64,000 nucleotides of DNA from Piper betle. Its lineage: Eukaryota > Streptophyta > Magnoliopsida > Piperales > Piperaceae. The notes under the pieces were generated by a model. That model was not told the DNA's origin, did no database searches, and saw only the letters and a list, made by a program, of their open reading frames with translations. Positions within the stretch are counted from its first letter, which is position 1; every line of letters starts with the position of its first letter. This document shows positions 1 to 10,453 of the stretch, piece after piece. The stretch is taken from contig JAURVB010009301.1 of NCBI GenBank assembly GCA_033002965.1, forward strand, positions 1 through 64,000, read 5' to 3'. The translations under genes and the position numbers were made by a program.

Positions 1-2027
1 CAGGGAAACAATCCTGTCCCGCAGTGGTCCTCGGGGTCGCCCAAACAACCTTAGGGTGAAAACCCTAAGTGTGAAATTTCTACACAGGGTGCAAAGTTGC
101 CCTACCAATGCCTTTGCGCAATATTTGAAACTGTTTTTCCTTTTCCTTGTGCAAAGGCACTGTGCCAACACCTTTGCACCTAGTTTTGAGCCCGTATCCC
201 ATTTTGCCTATCCAAACCGACGTGTGGTGGGCATGCGGTGGTTGGTGGAGATGTGGCCATCACAAAGGTGCTAGGAGAGCGCCCTTGCGCTGGGCCAGTT
301 TGTTTTTCTATGAAAACCCCACTCCTCCTTCCAAAACCCTTAGCTCTAAGCCCCTTTCTTCCCTTGACTTCTCCAGACCTGTTTCAACTGCTCCTTGCCT
401 CTTCCATGCCTTCTTGAAGCTTTTCCTTGCCCCTACGGTCAAAAAGTCTTGGGATAGAGAACCCCAAGAGACCTCCCCTTGGGTCTATTTGAGATAAATC
501 TGTTCTCTTTACCTCCTAGCCGCCATTTTTTGGTATTGTTTGCTGGTGATTGTGTTTGTTTGTATTTGTCCGGCATTTTCAACATGTATACTTGCTTGTG
601 AGGAGTCTGTAGGCTTTGGAATCATGTCATTTGCATGAGTATAAAAATAAGTATGACTTTTGAATGATCTGTAGTTGCATGCATGCACTATTTAGTGTAA
701 AAATGATATCTTTCTTTTTAGAATGATATTTTTCATGATATTGGTCTTCATGTGTTCAAAAGAAATAGATATACAACTTTCATGTTGATTACTTCGTCTT
801 TTATAGCTTGCATGTACATGTTTGGGCGCCAAACTTGGCAAATGGTGGTAACATTCGTAGTCACTGTGACCTATCTGCCCTTTTCCCTAATTTTTACATC
901 CTCATGTGGAATCCCTTTTCGTTCAAGATTTTTTATGCTTGTATTTCTATGTGTTAACTTACTCATGTAAAATTTTATCACTAAAATAACCCTTTAAATT
1001 ATTCGAGCAAAACCCATAAGTATTTGATGTACTTGATGTGTTGCATGCCTATTCTGCCATGATCAGTGATTATGCTCATTAATGAGCTAACTAAAAGTGG
1101 TTAATAAAATCCGTAAAAACTAAGGTTGGACTAAATAATTGTCAACTGGAAATCTGTAAGTTTTGGAAACAATTAAAAATCATTTATGTGGTTATATTGA
1201 TCAGTTTTCCAGAGTGAGGGGAATGCAAGGTGAAACCCCTGTTCTCTAGCTCTGGATGTTAAATCTAAAAACCTAGCCTAATGGTTTTGGAATTGTCTGG
1301 AATTCATACCAAAGTTTAGGGTATGTCCCTGTAACAACATATTCAAATTTGGGAGCATATGGATTTGTAGATTCTGAGTTATGAATTTCCCAAGCCCAAT
1401 AGGTTACCTCAGCTCCTGAAATAACCTAGCCAAAACCTTCCCTTGGCAAGGATACGCAGGGCGTCATCCAGGTCTGTAGGCCTTTCCTTTGCTTGGCTTC
1501 TTGATTGTCAAGCTTAATAGCATTTTAGACGTATGACAATGTCAAAGGTGTTTTATCGGATCCCTTCGATATCAAACCATTTAGCCAAGTTTGCCACAAG
1601 TTTAATACAACTTCAATGTTGAGATCCCTCAATGATTTTCAAAGATAAACTCCAAAAACAATAATAAAGTCTCTGCCCAAACCTACTATATAAGTATATA
1701 TGGGTTTACGTTTTTACGATCATGAGAGAATTGCAGGGGTAGTATGGATGGTACTTGTACTCCTTCAAATCCTGAGATAGATAGTGCTGTGTATGAAGGT
1801 ACTGTGTAACATAACACATTTTTGAAATCTGTGGCACTAAGTTGATAGTTCCTTTGCCATTTGAGTACCATAACAAGTGTTATATAGATGTTGTGAGGGC
1901 GTAAGCTTTTATGTAAGTATGTTTATTAAATTGTGGTGCATGTGCGCTGGTCTTTACAAATTATGAATTATGTTTATGTTGCTTACCACCGTGTGAGGCA
2001 CTTGCTGAAGTTTCTAAGTTTCCCGTA
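1..2027. repeat. Repeat-like non-coding DNA, possibly LTR-derived
   Basis: No gene is recognisable here. The first 500 bases are C-rich and contain phrases about gcgcccttgcgc blocks and clustered ccct/cctt runs that resemble the stretch at 22430-22900, which suggests a shared repeat, perhaps part of an LTR. The small reading frames show no family signature. 1000-2000 is AT-rich with no coding signal that I recognise. The assignment to a retrotransposon is an inference from style and the partial resemblance only. Confidence 0.3.
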
Positions 2028-3205
2028 TGTAAAACCCGTGACTCTAACCAAAGCTTTACATTAGCGAACCAGTTGGTTCAACTGTCAGTTCGAGTTAAGT
2101 CAATTTCATGACCCACGTGCTGAGCTGATGCAAGCCGTGCTTTATGAGCGATGAGGGTCAAATATATCAGAGTATATGATGGTAGTGCCCAAAAAATGTT
2201 GAGAAATGAGTTACAGAGTATTTGACAGTATCCAATTATTTTGTTTAGTAGAATTATTTTTAGGCTGAATAATGCATTAGGACTCGTTATATAGTTGTTT
2301 GGGTGGGTTATTAGTTATAGAACATGTCATTTTGATGTTGTAGATTGTATTATATTTTATGGGATTTTTTCATATTTTTTGGAATTTTTTAATTTATTAG
2401 GAATTAGTTATTATTTTTTAGTTGTGTTGGAGTTAAGTCAACTTTTATTTACAAGATTACCCTCAAGACCTTCACTCGGACCCTTTCTCCCCTAATCCAG
2501 GTCGCCATCCCAAACACTACTGTCGATGCATCCTTCGGCCAGCGCACCACCGTCGATCTATTCCACCGCCTTAGCTAGAGTGTCATCGTGTTGTCCCCCA
2601 TCATCCCTATTGTCGCCTGACCTCCAAGATGCCCTGACACCACACCCTTGCACAGCGTTTCCCGGCGTCGTTATGCCGTCGTCATCGCCCCCTCAACCAA
2701 GACGAGCTTTTACCCACAACAAGCGTTGCCACTGAGGCCAGTAAAGGGCCAATTGGACAAGCCAACCAACCCCGGCCGACTCACAGCCGTTGTCAATGAG
2801 CATCACCACGGCCATTTTCCTCACCACCACCATGGTTGCATTGAGCTCGCCGAGCCGGTGTTGACCCACAGCCCACAAGAAAACTGCCAGAAACCATAAA
2901 AAAATTGGATTCGTTGAAATTCACCAAAAATTGCCAGATTTTCTTCAAATTCATCCAGCCGAACTTGATCTAACTTTGGGCTCCACTGAGTGACAAATTC
3001 GAGTCTTGAACCACACGACAAACCCTATTTGTCACCGATTGTCGATGATGCAATGTATAATTAACTTTGACCTAATTACTTAAAATTGATAATTAATAGC
3101 ACTTTAAAACCCCATAAATAACTAGGTTATTTTATTTAGAAATAAATCTTAAATATTATCAAGTTAATTTAATTTAGTAATATTTATGGATCATTTTAAA
3201 TAAGA

Positions 3206-3338
3206 TTTATTTATTGTCTTTTCGTATCTCGTTATTATGGAGTATGTAAGTTTATTTATTGCTATTTCATATTTCGTTATTATAAAGTGTGTAGGCTTAT
3301 TTATTATTTTTCGTAGTTCGTTACTATGGAGTGTATGT
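3206..3338. repeat. Tandem repeat, about 45 bp x 3
   Basis: Three imperfect units begin (t/c)ttatttatt and end near ggagt(a)tgtaag or agtgtgtagg: 3206-3250, 3251-3295 and 3296-3338. They lie inside the nested insertion. Confidence 0.75.
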
Positions 3339-3593
3339 ATTTATGACTAATTTATTATGACCTTTCATTACTTACCTTTTCATTTTCACACACCAAATTA
3401 TGTATATATAAGGACATCCTCCCTAATTCAAAAGGAGGAACTGGTGTGAACAACCACCTTTGTTAAGTTTTTTTCAACAAAAGTGTTCGTTCCAAAGTTT
3501 GTCGGAATTTGTCGTTGAAGTTGGTTGCACGTTGACATACTCGTATGCCAACTATACTTTAAAGTGTTTATTTTTTATATTAAGTTATTATTC

Positions 3594-3750
3594 AACTTCT
3601 GATTTGATTTAGTAGTCATGGTTTACCATGTTGGTCCATGTGCTAACACTTATATGTATGCGTATATAGGTTGTTACTAGACTTCTGGTTTGATTTAGTG
3701 CTCATGGTTTATCATGTTGGCCCATGCGCCAACATTTATATATACGTGTA
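3594..3750. repeat. Tandem duplication of about 75-80 bp
   Basis: The block containing 'gatttagt..tcatggttta.catgttgg.ccatg' occurs at about 3602-3660 and again at about 3688-3745. It is the second array inside the nested insertion. Confidence 0.65.
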
Positions 3751-3786
3751 TGTGTGTTTCTCTGTAGGATCTTACTAGCAATGAGT

Positions 3787-3948
3787 TATGATGCGGGCAT
3801 GTTATTGTCAACTGGATTCAGGTACATGTGTATGATTATGTATGATGCGGGCATATTACCGTCGACTAGATTTCGGTACATATGTATGGTTATATATAAT
3901 GCAAGCATGTTATCGTCAACTAAATTCTGGTACATGTGTATGTTTATG
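3787..3948. repeat. Tandem repeat, 54 bp x 3
   Basis: Units carry 'gatgcgggcat' at 3790 and 3844, and the variant 'aatgcaagcat' at 3898. Each is followed by a 'gtcaact..att..ggtacatgtgtatg' block. The spacing is exactly 54 bp. The small ORF across it is a by-product of the repeat. Confidence 0.75.
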
Positions 3949-5632
3949 ACACGTTATATGCTCTGTTGAGTTTTCTGGGCTGCACGTGGTGTCGTTATGT
4001 GTTTGGGCATAATATGTATGATTATGTATGTATGAATGATTTTAGTTGACTATTGAGTGGTTTTGGCTTATGATTTTGAAATTTACTTTTGTAAAGTTTA
4101 TACGATAGAAGTTAAATTAATATTTTTACGAATTTTTAACATCGTACTTCAATTTGCTATCAGACCAAAAAATTGGGATGTTATAAGCACAACATGCTAG
4201 GATTTGATTGATTGGCATAATAAATTATTTTGATTATAAATCAAATGAATTTGTATGATTTGAATTGTGTTAAATAATTGTTAATGAGTTAATTAGGTAA
4301 ATTAAGTATAAGTTTCTAATTAACTGCATTGTAATTTATTTGATCATGATGTGACTTGATATGATGAGTGCTTTGTTGTGAGTGTGATATAGGATATGTG
4401 AACGCATCATAGCGGGTGTTAGTTTTTAGTTTTGATGTCTACATACGGAGTAAGAGCTCGCTGCCTAGGCTCATGGGCAAGATTAGAGCTTTTACCAGGT
4501 CCATTTTGGACTTGCTTCTTATTTAACTTGATTTGACTTCTTACTCTATCGTGATTTGTTTTAATAGGTAAGCGGACATGTCGAATGGTGGATTTATCGT
4601 ATCCCACTCTACACAGGTCATTTAGTCATACGAATTTCTAAATTAATAACGCTCGAGGGTGAGATCCCTCGAGTTTGTTTTTGAACACTCAAATTCAAAT
4701 CATGATGCCTTTGGGCCTACTATATTACAATCCCTACCCAGGCTTATGTATATATAGTTTTTATTAATTTTTTGGTGAGACGAGAGACAAGGGAAAGTAG
4801 ACTCACATGAACCGCAAGTAGGCACAAACCAATCAAAGCGGGCTCTGGATTGGTGAGCATGTCATTCTATTCTGCAGGGATCATAACAATTCCACCTTTG
4901 AGTTCTTCAAACTCGGAGAAGTATGGAGGATTATAGGTACTACAATGCATCACCAGTTTAGACTTGTGGATTCAAAGGGTACTGAAGGTGTTTGCGTAAG
5001 AATACTCGGCCTTTGTGTTTAGGGTCAAGAGTGATACAGAGGATGTAGAGGGCTTTAGAATAATTGATTTTCCTGCGCAAAGGATAGCTTGAAAATTTGC
5101 CGAGGCATTTGAAGAGTCAGAATGAGACGTTATCAAGCCGAGGTTGACGGCTCCTGATTGGTGCCCTTATGGAGACATATCAAGCTGAGGTTGACGTCCT
5201 GATTGGCCCTTATGGATATTTTATGAAGTATATAAATGATTTTATTTAATATGAGAGTCAGCTCTCCTGTGCCAGTTTGATTATTAGTTATTTATGGATT
5301 AGTAACATTCGTTATTGACGTTTTTGTATTATTATATAAATAACTGAGCATTGTCGAGACTGTGGAGGAGCAGCGATGCACCATGCATATATGTACTTTC
5401 CGAATGGAATGAAAATTATAGTGTGATAAGTTGTGAATGTCGATGGATAAATGCTATGATGATTTGTTGCAGGAAATGTTTGGTGTGAAAATAGTGATAT
5501 GATCAATGTGTCGATTATCATAAATAGAATTGAACAGGATAAGTTAATGAGACCCGATGCACTAAGATAAAGATGGTTATGATGTGATTGTATATGAAAA
5601 AAATGTTTTGCCAATGTTTTAAGTTTTTATCG

Positions 5633-5633
<1 letters not shown>

Positions 5634-5702
<69 letters not shown>
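5634..5702. repeat. (TA)n microsatellite
   Basis: A pure TA run of about 68 bp at the truncated 3' edge of LTR copy 1. Confidence 0.95.
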
Positions 5703-5706
<4 letters not shown>

Positions 5707-5808
5707 GATCATGCATTTGCATCTTTTAAACTCAACCTTTTGATTGCAACAGGGGTGCGCCTCGTTTGTAGTTTTATATATATGTGCATATGTTTGTATA
5801 CATATATA

Positions 5809-5811
5809 CAA

Positions 5812-5868
<57 letters not shown>
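5809..5868. repeat. Palindromic (AAT)n-(ATT)n microsatellite
   Basis: About nine AAT units run directly into about eleven ATT units. The array is therefore its own reverse complement around 5836 and could form a hairpin or cruciform. Confidence 0.95.
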
Positions 5869-8590
5869 GTTTAACTAAAATTTTATGTTATTATATCTTT
5901 AAAAAGTTTGGTTTAACATACATATATGAAGATATTAATACTAAATTTTTGTCCTTGTTTACCGGCAATCAAAATGGTTAGAAATCGGTAGTGGTAAATT
6001 GTAAGAAAAGGGGTAAATGATATGGATGGATGTAATGGTAAATGGTTGAGAAATTAGTAAATAATAATGATAAATGCCTTCGAAATTTAAAACAATGTTT
6101 TGAAGAGGTTACTTTTCCCCTTTTTCATACGTTGCATTTAAAGATTAGAACTTTTCTCTTCAAAATACTTCTTTTATAAATTCCTACGTTTTCTTAACTT
6201 ATGAATTACCTTTCTTATTTTATCACTAGCAACTTATTAAAAGGAGAAATATGGCGACTCCATTTTATTCAAGTACTATTTTTTTTGGTTTGATAATCTG
6301 TACAATCGAGATAAAATTTAAGTATTTTATAGAATTATTATGTAGCCTATTATACAAGTAGATAATATAAAATTTTAAAACTGATAATTATTAAAAGATC
6401 AATGTTTGTGTATATTTAAAATACTATTTTTTGATATTTAATTAAAAAAATATCGCCTTGGGTCCTTGGCTAAATGCATTTGCATATAACGGGGCATGGC
6501 TCGTGGACTATAACCGTGTGGCATTAAATATTCTCAATGGTTAAAAAATTATAATGAGTATAATCTGCGCACATCTTTTTTAACTATAAAGAATAGGGAA
6601 AAATTAAAGTGAGTTACACCTCTTATAGTTTATATAAGTTGTAATTTAAACCTTTTTAATAAGACCCGCATAATAAATTTTTTATGTATAGAAAGTAGAG
6701 TGTAAAATTGAGAGGTTGATAGAATTTTATTCTTTCTAAACATCAGTATGACATATATTTAGATTTTAAAAGGATGTATTAGATTAAAAATATTTTGCAA
6801 TAAGTGTTTATTGCAATTACTTTATTAATTAAGATGGGAGGGTTAAAAATATTAGATTGAGTTAAAAATTTATATTTGTTGTTAATATTTATTTGTATTT
6901 ATCTATGTAGATTTAAGCGATGAGACCCACTAAATTGCTTCACATAAAAAATATAGTTCGTTAACCTATATGAACTTTAGCTCGTGTATATAGACCTATA
7001 CGTAATATTTTTTGTCACATTTATATTATGTTCTACATCTTTAATTAAATTGTAGTTATTTTTATTGTTGAGATAAATATTCACTGCAAACTGTAGAAAA
7101 TTGTACATTGGCTAAGATATTTTAACCATAGCGAAAAGTTAATATATAGAGAAAACTCAAAGCAAATGCAGTACCTCTCACCGAGTAGGTCAATTACAAG
7201 TCTACCCAAAAATGCCATTTTTAACCACATGTTAAATTTTTTTCTATAGTTGAAGAATATAGGGTAATAGTTGTATTATTTTTTCTCCAAGGTGAAAAAC
7301 GTAGGCTAATATATTAATAAAAATTTCACGATTTTCTTATATTTTATTATGAATTATTCCTTCCTACATGACAATATAGTCCATACCATAATCTTAGAAA
7401 ACTATAATCGTAATGGTTCAAAGACCTATATTTTTTAAACTTAAGAGAAAGTTAATACAATTAGTCTATATAGAATGTTTAAATGTAATAAAAATAAATA
7501 TTAAATTAATAAAAAATATCCAATGCCTTTGTTGGTCACACTTCATGTAAATTTACCCATATTAGAACAAGTTCACATTATGCGATAAACCATAAATGAG
7601 GTAGGGCACAATCACTAGGTGATTTATGGGACTTGAAAATTTTTGAAGTATAGAAAAAAAATTGTGGTTGCCCTAACGCTACTTGGGAGATCAAAAAATG
7701 CAGCTGAGAAAACAAGTAGCTTATTCTTTACTATCCATCTTTAATCATGGACAAAATAAATGTGATATTATTTTTGGAAGGAAAAGTTACATTTTATTAG
7801 TGGACACAGGTGTTTTACTGTCCATGACCGAGCATTTTGAGCTCGATTTCTACACAGTACATAGTTGCCCAAGACTCAAATAATTGATAACGGAATTTAT
7901 CTAATCTTCTTTTCACATAACTTACTGCATACTTTCCACGTGTCACTTGTCCAAACTAAGAAGTCCAAAACCAACAACCATTTTAGTTGTATAATAAAGA
8001 TTGATGCAACCAAAAGTTTCTCGCAATTTGTTGGAAAAATACGGAAAATATATTTATACCAATCTTAGTAGTCAAGGTGATAAGACTAAGCTAGTCTCAT
8101 CGCTAGCTACTTGATAAAAGATAGCTAATTTAGTGGCGATTAGCACTTCCTTTTGTAATTTGCATCGATAACAAAACCGTATACACAATACCAAAACTCA
8201 GCACAAGTTTATAAGCTGTTGATTTAGTTGAACAATTAACTATCATCAAATAGTTAATTGTTAAAGTAGTTTTAATACTTTAAGTTTTTGAAGGTGTTTT
8301 GTAAATTTTGTGGAACATTTTTTGTTTAAAATATATCACAACAAAATCCATACATGCATGCATTTTCTAGAACACAAAAATTCCAAGATTTATCAAATGG
8401 ATGATGATACCGAATTAATATATAATCTTACTGTTGTATGAATCATGAAATACAATTCACAATTGTCTCTGTACCCATCTCTCCGCCTCACAATGGTTGC
8501 GAAGTCACGGTATAATCAAGATCGCATGCAAGTTCCAACTGCATTTGAGCAAGTACTGCAACCTTCAACAATATTCTCATATTTTCATTC
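5869..8590. other. AT-rich intergenic region
   Basis: No gene, RNA or clear transposon boundary is visible. The short open frames (for example 7683-7883) show no recognisable family signature and lie in sequence of the same AT-rich composition as their surroundings. Confidence 0.5.
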
Positions 8591-8593
8591 GTC

Positions 8594-8600
8594 TATATAA
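8594..8600 (+). promoter_or_regulatory. Candidate TATA box of the first nsLTP-like gene
   Basis: TATATAA lies 127 nt before the ATG at 8727, in a gtctatataacc context typical of plant TATA boxes. A second TA-rich stretch at about 8671-8690 is closer to the ATG and cannot be excluded as the core element. Confidence 0.45.
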
Positions 8601-8726
8601 CCTTAACTTTCTCTGCACCTCAAACCATGAAAAGCAACTCAGAAATCACTCCTTAGCTTTCTCTGCATAATATTATATATACATATACTATAAGCTCATT
8701 TGATATCTGTATAACTAACACAAGAC

Positions 8727-9234
8727 ATGGCAGTAAAAAAGCTAATTGGTAGTGTAGAATATCATGTTGTGATCATTTGTGTTCTATTACTCATGACCCA
8801 TCAATATTGTGAGGCCCTTTCATGCAGCGAGGTAGAGAAACGCATCTCCAGGTGCTCCAGTCTCCTCTGCTATGAGGGCCGTTACTCCAATATCGACGAA
8901 AATGGTGGATCGGATGATATAGAGAAATGCTGCTATGGGCTTCAGAAACTCATGTATGAAATAGAATCCGAGGAAGATGAGCAGGAGCTTTTCTGCTGCT
9001 TCAAGGAGCTTGACGATAGCAGAAATAACTATGACAACAATATTGGTTTAGACAGCATCAACTATCTCTTCACTGAGTGCGGCTTGAATGTGCCTTTCAA
9101 TCCTTATGATCTTCCCAGGTGCTACTCGTAAGTACAACATATATACTCGCCTTAGAGCAAATCATCTTTATACATATATAATGATTCTTTCGTTTAACAA
9201 CTAACATATGTAATCTTTCTGCAGGGAGAACTAG
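8727..9234 (+). CDS. Small secreted acidic cysteine-rich nsLTP-like protein
   Basis: Two exons, 8727-9127 and 9225-9234, are joined across a GT-AG intron (gtaagt...ctgcag); the protein is about 136 aa. Residues 1-31 form a signal peptide with a hydrophobic core (VVIICVLLLM). The mature part has the order C-x9-C ... CC ... CC ... C-x13-C. The C-x9-C start, the C-x13-C end with an N-V-P-F stretch where nsLTP1 has an I/V-P-Y-x-I motif, and an intron just before the stop codon are all features known for type-1 plant non-specific lipid transfer proteins. Odd points: the usual C-X-C is an adjacent C-C, there is one extra cysteine (LLCYEG), and the mature chain is strongly acidic, whereas typical nsLTPs are basic. 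Unspliced reading would end one residue later (TAA at 9129). Role inferred: an extracellular lipid-binding or defence-type peptide. The start ATG is the first, in good context (gacATGGc). Aataaa motifs at 9304 and 9458 may serve polyadenylation. Confidence 0.72.
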
Positions 9235-10453
9235 TCTGTCTTATTGGGTATAATAAGCTGCCAAATGATCAGATGGGCGACCATCATATTAATTTCTCTT
9301 GCAGAATAAATAGTAGTTGTTGGTGTGTGACATGAGTTTGCATCCTGCGTGCCTCTAGCATTTGATGATCACAATATGTGTAGTATATGTAATTGGCGTA
9401 ATAAGGACTGGATAGTCATTGGCTCATCTGTAATCTGTACTCTTTGTATGTTAAAGAATAAAGTCTCGTTATCTCTAATGATCCATGTCGTTTTGCTATT
9501 TAGGTTTCATGCACGATGCATTCCAATTCTGCAATTGATCTAATCACTGTTAAAAAAGAAGAGTAAAAATCACCTGCAAGGTCTTCCTGACTAAATTGGT
9601 TGTAAGACCCAATCACTTGTGAGGAAAGTTCCTCTCATTCAATATCCATAATGACATTTTAAAATTTTAATAATTGTAAAATTTAATAAAACCATGGTAG
9701 AAAGCGTATCTCACAACAAAATAGAATCGAGAAAGATGTTCTCACAAGTTAATTCCTCTCACAAGATTGGAGAAGAATAAGTTTTACAACCTAAATCCCC
9801 AAGCCAAAACATTGAATCCATTCTCACAACGTCCCTCTCCAGAAAACTAGGCGACACAAGTCTATCAGGGGGGCCTTGTTTATAGGTAAAATAATAATAA
9901 GACTCCTAGTCAATAATGACTTTTATAATATGGATAAATATAAAATAATTAGGGTTTATTAGGTCAATCTCCTTAAATAGGAGAGCCCTATTTGATTTAG
10001 GATCTCCCTAAATAATGGGCGTATAATTAATACGTCCAACAATAATGAATAGGTTCTATCACCAATAGTTATTTAGATACTGATTAAGTCTTACAGCTAA
10101 TTTGCGTGCAAGACCTTACAACAAATAATTACTCAAAAAGCAAATGACGTTGATCTTCTCCATGGCTTATCAAAATGGGCGTGGAGAAAATTGCCACCTT
10201 TCTCATGTCTTCTTAACATAAATTTTGGCTGTGGAGAAAGTGATTAGATTTCATTGTATATTTTGAGGTAAGTGTGTATTAGTTTTCATCTTATCTTGCA
10301 TATGCCAAAAAATATGGATAAACTTTTCTATTATCCTTAAAACATCGAGAAAATGGGAAATTTTTTTTTCAATTCTAAGAATTAGCAATCACACAACTAA
10401 AATTGTCATATGTGCTAACTGAGCGTGAGCATTTAATTCTTGCCATGCACAAA
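9235..10453. other. 3' flank and intergenic region
   Basis: Contains the likely 3' UTR of the preceding gene up to about 9470, then AT-rich DNA without coding signal. The stretch 10150-10260 has 'ggagaaa' repeats that resemble the stretch at 18440-18660, so a shared non-autonomous transposon is possible. Confidence 0.4.

Larger units (their letters stand above)
3103..4185. mobile_element. 1083-bp insertion inside LTR copy 1 (TSD AGCAC)
   Basis: Compared with the LTR copies at 10454 and 58114, this stretch is extra. It is flanked by perfect 5-bp duplications AGCAC (3098-3102 and 4186-4190), after which the host LTR resumes at the conserved 'catgctagg' block. Its ends, TTTAAAACCCC and GGGATGTTATA, look like TGTAAAACCC...GGTGTTACA after a few point changes, so a mutated solo LTR of a related family is the best guess. 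It has no coding capacity. It is internally built from three different short tandem arrays. Confidence 0.6.
2028..5635 (+). mobile_element. Large-LTR family copy 1, 3'-truncated, with nested insertion
   Basis: The copy starts TGTAAAACCCGTGACTC, the same start as the copies at 10454 and 58114. It can be followed through the shared blocks: the C-rich stretch near 2460-3020, the 'taccaggtcc' block near 4495, the 'gagatccctcgagtttg' block near 4660, and the 'ggaggagcagc' block near 5360. The usual terminus GGTGTTACA is absent. Similarity fades into a TA microsatellite at 5634, so the 3' end is lost. A separate 1.08 kb element sits inside at 3103-4185. No internal retrotransposon genes flank it. 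The right boundary is approximate. Confidence 0.7.

Noticed and set aside
4151..4163. 'tttgctatcaga' as a retrotransposon primer-binding site
   Set aside because: It lies inside the repeat terminus, not after it, and carries a mismatch; it is kept only as a question in the findings.
5518..5811. Frames with long alternating Ile-Tyr stretches (also near 21571, 22001 and 59790)
   Set aside because: They are translations of TA microsatellites.
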